The notes beneath the pieces were generated by a model, which searched no databases, was not told the DNA's origin, and saw only the letters and a list, made by a program, of their open reading frames with translations. A program made the position numbers and the translations under genes. Below, one piece after another: positions 1-5,910 of a stretch of 6,095 bases of DNA. Positions within the stretch are counted from its first letter, which is position 1, and each line of letters starts with the position of its first letter. Origin of the DNA: Ignavibacteriales bacterium (GTDB taxonomy: Bacteria > Bacteroidota > Ignavibacteria > Ignavibacteriales > Melioribacteraceae); NCBI GenBank assembly GCA_016929735.1, contig JAFGID010000261.1:1-6095 (forward strand), given 5' to 3'.

Positions 1-278
1 GCAGCAAGTGAACGGGATACTTCATAAGTGAAATCAACGTGGCCGGGAGTATCAATTAAATTTAATTGGTATTCGCCATCTTCTCGCTTATATTTTATTT
101 TTATTGCATGCGACTTTATTGTTATTCCTCGTTCACGTTCCAAATCAAGACTGTCAAGTACTTGTGCCTTACTTTGACGTGAACTGATTGTTCCTGTATA
201 TTCTAATAATCCATCGGCAAGGGTTGACTTGCCATGGTCAATATGTGCTATTATGCAAAAATTTCTTATAAATTTCAT
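1..278 (-). CDS. lepA: Elongation factor 4 (LepA) GTPase, N-terminal part, cut by window edge
   Basis: LepA/EF4 is a ribosome-binding translational GTPase of the EF-G type that acts on stalled or mistranslocated ribosomes and in ribosome assembly. The 92 codons present begin MKFIRNFCIIAHIDHGKST and cover the start of the G domain: the G1/P-loop (AHIDHGKST, residues 11-19), the switch I/G2 threonine in ERGIT (T53), and G3 DTPGH (residues 76-80). The stretch QVLDSLDLERERGITIKSHA (residues 39-58) is diagnostic of LepA rather than TypA/BipA or EF-G. The ATG at 278 puts the conserved IRNF four residues in, as expected; no clear ribosome-binding site precedes it. Residue 23 is Gly where most LepA proteins, as I recall them, have Arg (STLADRLLE). 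The rest of the gene, about 500 codons in the family, lies beyond position 1. It follows the TPR gene on the same strand after 103 bases and may share its transcript. The family call is very secure. Confidence 0.96.
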   Translation of the reverse strand, partial: MKFIRNFCIIAHIDHGKSTLADGLLEYTGTISSRQSKAQVLDSLDLERERGITIKSHAIKIKYKREDGEYQLNLIDTPGHVDFTYEVSRSLA

Positions 279-381
279 AATTAAAAGTCTTTCACAAAAA
301 ATTCTATAAATACCTGTTCAGAGAGATTTGTTCCAAGAACTGTAAAATGAGTTTTATTAAATTTAAAATAATTCTGTACTA
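279..381 (-). other. Short intergenic gap between TPR gene and lepA
   Basis: This A+T-rich spacer holds no gene. No strong terminator hairpin with a T-run is visible, so read-through from the TPR gene into lepA is possible. Read on the minus strand there is a weak promoter-like arrangement: a TTG about 21 bases upstream of TATTTATA, some 25-35 bases before the lepA start. It matches the Bacteroidota -7 consensus (TAnnTTTG) only partly, so I do not call it a promoter. Confidence 0.4.
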
Positions 382-1875
382 TTAAATTTTTCCTTCAAGT
401 TTATGTTTCAAGTTTAGAATATGTGGCTCTAATTTTTCTTTGTAGGTATGGTTGTTATTCCTCTCCGATAAAGCCAACCAATCTTTACATTTTTCATATT
501 CTTTCTTTTCAAAATATGTTTTGGCAATTGTAAAAGCAGCAAATGGAATTACCCAACTTTCAGTTTGCACATCAACATTTAGTAATTTGGAAGAATGAGC
601 AATTGCATCATCATATTTTTTCATTTGGAATGAAGACTCACCCAAAATAAAATATGCTAATGCTTTATTTTCTTTACCCGAAAGTGAATCAACTTTTTCA
701 ATTAAAGAATTGTATGCATCTTTATACTTGCCCATTTCAAATATATTGTGTGTCTCAATTAACAATATATCTTCTTCATCAATTCCTTTTTCTAAAAAAT
801 AATCTGCTTTCACATTTGCATAGTAATCGTCAGAAATATCCAGATTCCCACGAGCTACTAAATTCAAGTTTTCGAGATAATGTTCGTCATCAGAAATATA
901 TTTACAAATTGCAAGACGATAATTTGCTATTCCTGTATAATTTTGTTCTAAACTCATATCTAAAAATGTTTCATAATGTGGGATTGCATTTTCAAACTGA
1001 TTTTTCATAAAAGCAATTTGTCCTTTAAGAAAATATGCATAAGCATTGGTTTGAATAAATTTTGGATTATTAAGTTTAATTACTTTATTCAGACTATTTT
1101 CTGCATCAGAAAGTTTTTTCGATTTAATATAAATACTACCAAGTTGGTAATGGAAAACAGAATTATTAGGATATTTATCTGTGAGGTTCTTAAGAATTTT
1201 TATTGCCTCACTATAATTAGCATGATAATCAGCATAAATATTGCTTAGATGAAAACCAGCCTGTGTTTTTGAATATTTGCCTTTTTTATAAGTTCTGGTA
1301 ATATAATCCAATCCCCTATCCTTGTCAGCAGATAGACCAATCATTGCAAGCCCCCATTTAAATAAACCTGGAACGTAGCTTAGTGCGTAATCAAAGATTC
1401 CCAGTCCAAGGTAGGCATCATTAAAATTTGGCTTTGCTTCTATTATCTCTTCGAAATATTTTGTAGCGATTTTTGTATCGCTTATAGCATCAAAATTAGG
1501 TCCTTGTTGTGTATATGCAAGAACCCGCAACAAATGTGCTGAACCAAGAATATATTTTACCTCATAATTATTATTAGCATCTTCAAGAATTATTTCCGCT
1601 TTATCAATTGATAAATTTGAATTTTTGTTAAATTCATAAAAATCATCTTTATCTTTACTCCCCATGTACTGCCACAAATACATTTGTGCCAGGAAGTGGT
1701 AACCATGCGGTTGTGCAGGATATTTTTTTATCGCATCATCAAATTGTTTTTCAGCTTTTTCGAATTGAAAATTGTGGAAATAATCCAATCCTTTAAGAAT
1801 TGTTGACTCAAGTTGATTTTGTGCAAATCCGATATATGAAAACATGCAAAAAATAAGAACAAATTTTACTTTCAT
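382..1875 (-). CDS. Exported tetratricopeptide-repeat protein of unknown function
   Basis: This 497-residue protein starts with a signal peptide (KVK, then hydrophobic VLIFCMFSYIGFA, likely cleaved after A18 before Q19), so it should be periplasmic or envelope-associated. Helical TPR-like pairs are visible around residues 25-53 (FEKAEKQFDDAIKKYP), 205-236 (YSEAIKILKNLTDKYP), 238-270 (LSDAENSLNKVIKL), 277-308 (FENAIPHYETFL), 372-398, 404-435 (YDDAIAHSSKLL) and 443-475. Between the first and second repeats is a distinctive segment (about 150-195) with YALSYVPGLFKWG, then SADKDRGLDYI. This resembles a recurring but uncharacterised group of Bacteroidota TPR proteins and is distantly reminiscent of the Iml2/TTC39 type; that link is from memory and unproven. 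TPR arrays usually serve as protein-binding scaffolds, and no catalytic motif is visible. C10 does not sit in a good lipobox (LIFC), so a lipoprotein is unlikely. The ATG overlaps the pyrG stop as TAATG, implying coupled translation. The precise role is unknown. Confidence 0.88.
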   Translation of the reverse strand: MKVKFVLIFCMFSYIGFAQNQLESTILKGLDYFHNFQFEKAEKQFDDAIKKYPAQPHGYHFLAQMYLWQYMGSKDKDDFYEFNKNSNLSIDKAEIILEDANNNYEVKYILGSAHLLRVLAYTQQGPNFDAISDTKIATKYFEEIIEAKPNFNDAYLGLGIFDYALSYVPGLFKWGLAMIGLSADKDRGLDYITRTYKKGKYSKTQAGFHLSNIYADYHANYSEAIKILKNLTDKYPNNSVFHYQLGSIYIKSKKLSDAENSLNKVIKLNNPKFIQTNAYAYFLKGQIAFMKNQFENAIPHYETFLDMSLEQNYTGIANYRLAICKYISDDEHYLENLNLVARGNLDISDDYYANVKADYFLEKGIDEEDILLIETHNIFEMGKYKDAYNSLIEKVDSLSGKENKALAYFILGESSFQMKKYDDAIAHSSKLLNVDVQTESWVIPFAAFTIAKTYFEKKEYEKCKDWLALSERNNNHTYKEKLEPHILNLKHKLEGKI

Positions 1876-3503
1876 TATGTACTGCTTTTATTTTGTGAAT
1901 ATATATATGCTGCTTTAATAAATTCTCTAAAAAGAGGATGTGCTTTTGTAGCCCGCGATTTCAATTCAGGATGAAACTGACAACCGACAAACCATGGATG
2001 ATTCTTTATTTCAATCATTTCGACCAGCAAACCATTTGGAGACAAACCGCTTATAAGCATGTCTTTTTCTTCCAAGACTTTTCTATATTTATTGTTTACT
2101 TCGTATCTATGTCTGTGTCTTTCTGAAATTTTTTCTTTTTTATATGCAGAACGAGCCAAAGTATTTTTTTGCAACAAACAAGGGTAAGCACCAAGACGCA
2201 TCGTTCCCCCTTTCTGTGTAACTTTTTCCTGCTCGGGCATAATATGAATTACATCATTCTTCTGTTTCGAAAATTCTTCGCTGTTTGCATTTTTTATCTT
2301 ACATACATTCCTTGCAAATTCTATAACAGCACATTGCATTCCAAGGCAAATTCCAAAAAATGGGATGTTGTTCTCACGAGCAATCTTAATTGCACCAATT
2401 TTCCCTTCAATTCCCCTCTCACCAAATCCACCAGGTATTAGTATTCCGTCATACTGTTTAAGAATTTCTTTTTTCTCATCAATATCAAGCTCTTCTGAAT
2501 TAACATAATTCACCTTCACTTTCACATCGTTCTCAGCCCCCGCGTGGAAAAATGCTTCTGTTATGCTTTTATATGCATCTTTAGTCTCAATATATTTACC
2601 ACATATTGCAATATTAACAACACCACTAGGTTCTTTGATTTTTTTTACAAACTCCTCCCACTTGGTAAGGTCAATATGTAATTCAGGAAGTTTTAATTTT
2701 TGGAGAACGAGTAAATCAAGATCCTGCTGGTTAAGAATAAGAGGCACTTCGTAAATCGTTTCGCAATCGTGAGCAGATACAACCGCATCTGAATTAACAT
2801 TACAAAACAATCCGATTTTTTCACGAATTGATTTTGCAATTTTCTTCTCGGACCGACATACTAAAATATTCGGTTGTATTCCAAGTTCCTGAAGTTTCTT
2901 AACACTATGCTGAGTTGGTTTTGTTTTTAATTCAGCAGCAGAGGCAATGTAAGGGACTAATGTAACATGAATACTCAGTGCGTTTTTGCTCTTCATCTCA
3001 AGTATCATCTGTCGGACTGCTTCCATAAAAGGAAGACTTTCAATATCACCAACTGTGCCTCCAATTTCAGTAATAACTATATCATACTTACCCGTTTTTG
3101 CAAGATGTTTCATCCTTTTTTTAATCTCATCAGTAATGTGCGGTATAACCTGAACGGTTGCACCGAGATAATCACCCCTACGTTCACGAGAAATTACATC
3201 ATAATAAATCTGCCCGGTTGTTGTGTTGTTATCCTTTGTCATATTAACATCAAGAAAACGCTCATAATGGCCTAAGTCTAAGTCAGTTTCTGCACCATCG
3301 TCGGTAACGTATACTTCACCATGCTGAAAAGGGCTCATCGTTCCCGGATCGACATTGATATAAGGATCAAATTTTTGAATGGTTACATTATAGCCTCGTA
3401 ATTTTAATAGCAGACCAAGCGAGGATGCAGTAATACCTTTACCGAGTGAAGAAACAACACCACCCGTGATAAAAATAAATTTTACTTTCTTTTTGTATTT
3501 CAT
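1875..3503 (-). CDS. pyrG: CTP synthase (glutamine-hydrolysing)
   Basis: PyrG makes CTP from UTP, ATP and glutamine, the last step of de novo pyrimidine nucleotide synthesis in the cytosol; active enzyme is a tetramer. The 542 residues match the usual family length and both domains are complete. The N-terminal amidoligase domain (about 7-280) has the P-loop GGVVSSLGKG (14-23), QKFDPYINVDPGTMSP (43-58), ETDLDLGHYERF with the Mg-binding Asp (D76), and ITEIGGTVGDIES with the acidic residue E146. The C-terminal class I glutamine amidotransferase domain (about 295-535) has the oxyanion loop PGGFGERG (357-364), nucleophile C386 in GICLGMQ, the lid GTMRLGAYPC (433-442), and H511/E513 in QFHPE. All catalytic residues I can check are present. 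No other Met lies near the N-terminus, so the ATG at 3503 is the start; it lacks a good Shine-Dalgarno sequence, as is common in Bacteroidota. It is first in the minus-strand transcript and overlaps the next gene by one base. Confidence 0.99.
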   Translation of the reverse strand: MKYKKKVKFIFITGGVVSSLGKGITASSLGLLLKLRGYNVTIQKFDPYINVDPGTMSPFQHGEVYVTDDGAETDLDLGHYERFLDVNMTKDNNTTTGQIYYDVISRERRGDYLGATVQVIPHITDEIKKRMKHLAKTGKYDIVITEIGGTVGDIESLPFMEAVRQMILEMKSKNALSIHVTLVPYIASAAELKTKPTQHSVKKLQELGIQPNILVCRSEKKIAKSIREKIGLFCNVNSDAVVSAHDCETIYEVPLILNQQDLDLLVLQKLKLPELHIDLTKWEEFVKKIKEPSGVVNIAICGKYIETKDAYKSITEAFFHAGAENDVKVKVNYVNSEELDIDEKKEILKQYDGILIPGGFGERGIEGKIGAIKIARENNIPFFGICLGMQCAVIEFARNVCKIKNANSEEFSKQKNDVIHIMPEQEKVTQKGGTMRLGAYPCLLQKNTLARSAYKKEKISERHRHRYEVNNKYRKVLEEKDMLISGLSPNGLLVEMIEIKNHPWFVGCQFHPELKSRATKAHPLFREFIKAAYIYSQNKSST

Positions 3504-3510
3504 TTTGGAT

Positions 3511-3532
3511 GCAAATTATTTAATAAATTTGC
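3511..3532 (-). repeat. 7-bp inverted repeat in the pyrG leader
   Basis: GCAAATT and AATTTGC form a perfect 7-bp inverted repeat with an 8-base, purely A/T spacer. It lies between the predicted pyrG -7 box and the start codon, ending 7 bases before the ATG. If transcription begins about 5-7 bases past the -7 box, the transcript would begin at or within this element. It could therefore be an operator at the start site or a 5'-end hairpin on the mRNA. A+T richness makes chance occurrence possible. Confidence 0.4.
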
Positions 3533-3535
3533 TTA

Positions 3536-3543
3536 CAAAGATA
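3536..3543 (-). promoter_or_regulatory. Predicted pyrG promoter, -7 box TATCTTTG
   Basis: Read on the minus strand, TATCTTTG fits the Bacteroidota primary-sigma -7 consensus TAnnTTTG exactly. It lies 32 bases upstream of the pyrG start codon, giving a predicted leader of roughly 25-28 bases. The -33 element is poor: only a TTACG, about 20 bases upstream and inside an 8-bp palindrome (TTACGTAA, 3556-3563), sits in the right place. This would drive pyrG and the TPR gene, and perhaps lepA. The call rests on the -7 match and position. Confidence 0.6.
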
Positions 3544-3591
3544 AGAAAAATATATTTACGTAAGTAATTATAAAACAATTTTTTATAACAC

Positions 3592-3614
3592 AACTTTATT
3601 ATTAAAATAAAGTT
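3592..3614. repeat. 9-bp inverted repeat in the divergent promoter region
   Basis: AACTTTATT and AATAAAGTT form a perfect 9-bp inverted repeat with a 5-base spacer. It lies in the 187-base region between the divergent pyrG and protease genes, about 50 bases upstream of the pyrG -7 box and just upstream of the weak protease promoter candidate. The position suits a regulator-binding operator for one or both genes. It has no T-run on either side that would make it a good terminator. The arms are A+T-rich, so the functional claim is only tentative. Confidence 0.35.
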
Positions 3615-3618
3615 TTAC

Positions 3619-3644
3619 TTGAAATTTTAAAATTAATATGTTAT
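3619..3644 (+). promoter_or_regulatory. Weak candidate promoter for the S8 protease gene
   Basis: A TTG at 3619-3621 and TATGTTAT at 3637-3644 are separated by 15 bases, shorter than the usual -33 to -7 spacing. The second box matches TAnnTTTG in TA and TT only. No better match to the Bacteroidota consensus lies between here and the protease start, so the promoter may be atypical or activator-dependent. A short symmetrical TGAAA-G-TTTCA (3653-3663) follows near where transcription would start. Confidence 0.2.
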
Positions 3645-3681
3645 TATTACACTGAAAGTTTCAATAACTAACTTAAAAACT

Positions 3682-3686
3682 GGAGG
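3682..3686 (+). promoter_or_regulatory. Strong Shine-Dalgarno sequence of the protease gene
   Basis: GGAGG lies four bases upstream of the ATG at 3691 and is complementary to the canonical anti-Shine-Dalgarno end of 16S rRNA. It fixes the start codon. It stands out because the other three genes in the window have no comparable site and Bacteroidota generally make little use of one. Confidence 0.75.
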
Positions 3687-3690
3687 CAAA

Positions 3691-5583
3691 ATGAAAAAAG
3701 CAATTTTACTTTTCTTATTCTTGTTTGGTATCAACATTTTTTCGCAAAATCTCGTTGAACTGGAAACACCTCAAGTAAAACAAATTCCTCTTATTACAGA
3801 GTCAAAAATTACTCTTAATTCTGAACAAGAAGACAAAGTTCTTAGTGGAAAACTAATTATTCAGCTTGAACGGAAGTTAGACATTCAGAAAAAATCAATA
3901 CTTGGTTTTAACGATCCAGAATCATTTCAAACTGTCGTAATTTATATGAAAGAATTGCCATCAGCAGATCAGGTTAATGAATTAAATAAATTGGGTGTTG
4001 AATGTTATCTTGGTTGCTGGACTCCACCGTTAGAAAATCATCCTCTTGGATTTTTCTTAGCTAAGATGCCTGCAAATAAATTTAGTGAAACGATCAATTT
4101 AGAATTTATAAAAAAAATGGATACTGCTGAATATGAAAACTTACCACACAACAATGTAGGAACACAAAGTATAAAAGCAGATTTAGTTTGGAATATGGGT
4201 TTTACTGGAACGGGTGTTAAAATAGCCGTATTAGATTCTGGGATAGATACCACTTATAAAGGAACAGAATTCCCTAGCACTTTTCAAAAAATGGATTATT
4301 CAAATTATCCCACATTGGATCCAGGAGTTGAAAATACTGCTACAGGCCATGGGACACATGTTGCTGGAACAGCCTTAGGAAGAGGTTCCCTATCAGTTGG
4401 TCATACAGGATATAATGGAACTGGTCCATTTAAAGGTGCTGCACCAGATGCAGATCTAATTTTCTTAAAAATCGGAGCTGATGGATCAGGAGGAGCTTCA
4501 GGTGCGGCAATTATAGGAGCAATAAATGATGCAGTCACAATCTACAATACAGACATAATTACAATGAGTTATGGCGGATGGTATGCACATCATGATGGAA
4601 GTTCATCTAATGAACAAAAGGTCGATTGGGCATATTCACAAGGTGTTGCTTGTTTTATGTCTGCTGGAAATGATGGAGCAAGAGCTTGGCATTATTCAGG
4701 TACTGTTCCGGCAAATGGTAGTACCGGTTTTATCCAATTAAATGCTGCAAGTAATAACAGTACTCTTACATATAATTTAGTCTGGGACGATGGAATTGGT
4801 GTTCAGCGAGACCTATACCAACAATATTATAACAGTTCATACGGTTCTTTAACTACCATTCAAGAATCTACAACAGAAAGTTCTCGTGGTACTCAATCAA
4901 AATATTCTTACCATAATTTTTACGTTAGCGCTGGTACATATTTTACCAAAGTATTTAATAATTCTTCAAGCCCACAAGTTTTTCACATTTATTATGACAA
5001 TTGGGGTTCTAATACTTTGACTTTTGCGAGTCCTGATCCTTATTATACGATAGGTCAACCTTCAAGTGCTGATAATGCCTTTGCAGTCGGTGCTTATGTA
5101 TCAAGAACTGATTTCATGGCTTACAATGGTACAGGTCCTTATTGGTATGGTGCAAGTTATGTATTAGATCAGGTTGCTCCTTTCTCAAGTAGAGGTCCAA
5201 GAATAGATGGTACAGTAAAACCTAACATTACGGCACCGGGACATGTTATTCTCTCAGTAAGAGATACAAAGGTATATACATCAGCAAATACATCATGGAT
5301 TGATAACGATGGTGTTTATAATGCAGGTGCTGTAAATTATTATCAAATGGTTGGTACAAGTATGGCATGTCCAATGTGTGCAGGAGCCGCTGCTTTATAT
5401 CTACAAAAATTTCCTAACACAACACCTCAGCAACTCTATAATGCACTTCAAAACAATGCTGAAACAACTGGTTTAGGTGCAATTCCTAACGGAGATTATG
5501 GATATGGAAAACTGAATATCTATAATGCTATGCGTAATTTGGAATTGATGTTAAAAGTTTTTCTCCAAGGTGCTTACAGATAA
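3691..5583 (+). CDS. Secreted subtilisin-family (S8) serine protease
   Basis: This 630-residue protein is a predicted exported endopeptidase. A signal peptide (KK, then AILLFLFLFGINIFS) is likely cleaved after S18. Residues 19-160 form a propeptide-like region; 78-145 looks like the alpha/beta inhibitor (I9-type) fold that chaperones and blocks subtilases until autocleavage. The catalytic domain (about 160-615) has the full triad: D182 in AVLDSGID, H220 in TGHGTHVAG, S557 in GTSMACP, with oxyanion N327 in MSAGNDG. Between N327 and S557 lies an Asn/Ser/Tyr-rich, beta-strand-like insert (about 335-450) resembling a PPC or jelly-roll-like module. The FSSRGP motif (498-503) and PNITAPG (511-517) are typical of the family. 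The C-terminus stops at LKVFLQGAYR, which looks like the first strand of a domain common in Bacteroidota secreted proteins, so the protein may be clipped and no type IX sorting domain is present. The gene is transcribed alone, divergent from pyrG, with its own terminator. Substrate unknown; nutritional or processing roles are both possible. Confidence 0.96.
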   Translation: MKKAILLFLFLFGINIFSQNLVELETPQVKQIPLITESKITLNSEQEDKVLSGKLIIQLERKLDIQKKSILGFNDPESFQTVVIYMKELPSADQVNELNKLGVECYLGCWTPPLENHPLGFFLAKMPANKFSETINLEFIKKMDTAEYENLPHNNVGTQSIKADLVWNMGFTGTGVKIAVLDSGIDTTYKGTEFPSTFQKMDYSNYPTLDPGVENTATGHGTHVAGTALGRGSLSVGHTGYNGTGPFKGAAPDADLIFLKIGADGSGGASGAAIIGAINDAVTIYNTDIITMSYGGWYAHHDGSSSNEQKVDWAYSQGVACFMSAGNDGARAWHYSGTVPANGSTGFIQLNAASNNSTLTYNLVWDDGIGVQRDLYQQYYNSSYGSLTTIQESTTESSRGTQSKYSYHNFYVSAGTYFTKVFNNSSSPQVFHIYYDNWGSNTLTFASPDPYYTIGQPSSADNAFAVGAYVSRTDFMAYNGTGPYWYGASYVLDQVAPFSSRGPRIDGTVKPNITAPGHVILSVRDTKVYTSANTSWIDNDGVYNAGAVNYYQMVGTSMACPMCAGAAALYLQKFPNTTPQQLYNALQNNAETTGLGAIPNGDYGYGKLNIYNAMRNLELMLKVFLQGAYR

Positions 5584-5608
5584 TACGAAATTATAAATGT
5601 TAAATTTT

Positions 5609-5643
5609 AAGTGCTAAATGAATAACCATTTAGCACTTTTTTT
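5609..5643 (+). terminator. Rho-independent terminator of the protease gene
   Basis: A perfect 12-bp stem (AAGTGCTAAATG / CATTTAGCACTT) with a 6-base loop (AATAAC) runs into a T-run at 5637-5643. It starts 25 bases after the protease stop codon. The stem is also symmetrical on the minus strand, but only a short T-stretch follows there, so termination in that direction would be weaker. Confidence 0.93.
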
Positions 5644-5734
5644 ATTCTTCGGGTAATTCGGGTAATTTGTTCATCATTTCTTCATATCATTTCCTGACTT
5701 CTGACGGTAAGTAAAAATAGCGAGTAACAGATTT
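5642..5734 (-). pseudogene. Possible decayed gene end, about 30 codons, no known family
   Basis: On the minus strand, a 31-codon frame reads KSVTRYFYLPSEVRK, then TGA (5687-5689), then YEEMMNKLPELPEE and TAA (5642-5644). The residue mix looks protein-like rather than random, with a charged, helical C-terminal flavour and a natural-looking ending. It is interrupted by the internal TGA and preceded by further in-frame stops (TAA at 5735-5737, TGA at 5768-5770), so it cannot be an intact gene. The 9-base tandem duplication TTCGGGTAA at 5648-5665 encodes the LPE-LPE repeat. It could be the remnant of a gene that once converged on the protease, or coincidence in A+T-rich DNA. Confidence 0.22.
5648..5665. 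repeat. Two tandem copies of TTCGGGTAA
   Basis: Two perfect, adjacent 9-base copies follow directly behind the terminator T-run. Nine is a multiple of three, and on the minus strand each copy reads Leu-Pro-Glu, which fits an in-frame duplication inside former coding sequence. Confidence 0.7.
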
Positions 5735-5814
5735 TTAAGTCATTGAAAAGCAATAGATTAGATTTTTTCATTTTTGCAAAACACCGCACTAATTGTTAAA
5801 AGTCGAGGAAAACA

Positions 5815-5836
5815 TAAAATCCCTAAAGGGATTTTA
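5815..5836. repeat. Palindromic hairpin 1, CCC-TAAA-GGG tip
   Basis: TAAAATCCC and GGGATTTTA form a perfect 9-bp stem around TAAA. The core CCCTAAAGGG recurs in inverted orientation in hairpin 3. No T-run follows, so it is not a typical terminator. The form resembles REP-like dispersed palindromes. Confidence 0.75.
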
Positions 5837-5867
5837 AATTTATTGCGTGTTCTATTGATTAACAATA

Positions 5868-5888
5868 TCCAATCCCAATGGGATTGGA
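5868..5888. repeat. Palindromic hairpin 2, CCC-AAT-GGG tip
   Basis: TCCAATCCC and GGGATTGGA form a perfect 9-bp stem around AAT. Part of its left half, CAATCCCAAT (5870-5879), occurs again as a perfect inverted copy at 6003-6012, so an alternative long-range pairing is possible. Confidence 0.75.
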
Positions 5889-5910
5889 AAAATTTTATTA
5901 TAAAATGTTA

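Noticed and set aside
1..278. Assignment of the partial GTPase to TypA/BipA
   Set aside because: TypA normally reads AHVDHGKTTL and lacks the LDSLDLERERGITIKSHA stretch seen here, which is characteristic of LepA.
654..1248. Two overlapping plus-strand open frames (118 and 90 codons)
   Set aside because: They lie antisense inside the TPR gene, have low-complexity Phe/Leu/Ile/Asn-rich translations typical of the reverse of A+T-rich coding DNA, and show no ribosome-binding site or recognisable domain.
1840..1875. Lipoprotein signal on the TPR protein (C10)
   Set aside because: The residues before the Cys (LIFC) do not fit a lipobox and the hydrophobic core continues beyond it; cleavage by signal peptidase I after A18 fits better.
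1938..3275. Four plus-strand open frames of 62-102 codons antisense to pyrG
   Set aside because: pyrG is complete and strongly conserved on the other strand; the frames show no family resemblance and are shadows of it.
4038..4253. Minus-strand open frame of 71 codons inside the protease gene
   Set aside because: It is antisense to the propeptide and catalytic Asp region of a clear S8 protease and has no features of its own.
5682..5771. Minus-strand 29-codon frame starting MKKSNLLLFNDLK
   Set aside because: It has a plausible ATG and lysines like a signal peptide start, but is very short, has no ribosome-binding site, and ends without a typical membrane or small-protein pattern.
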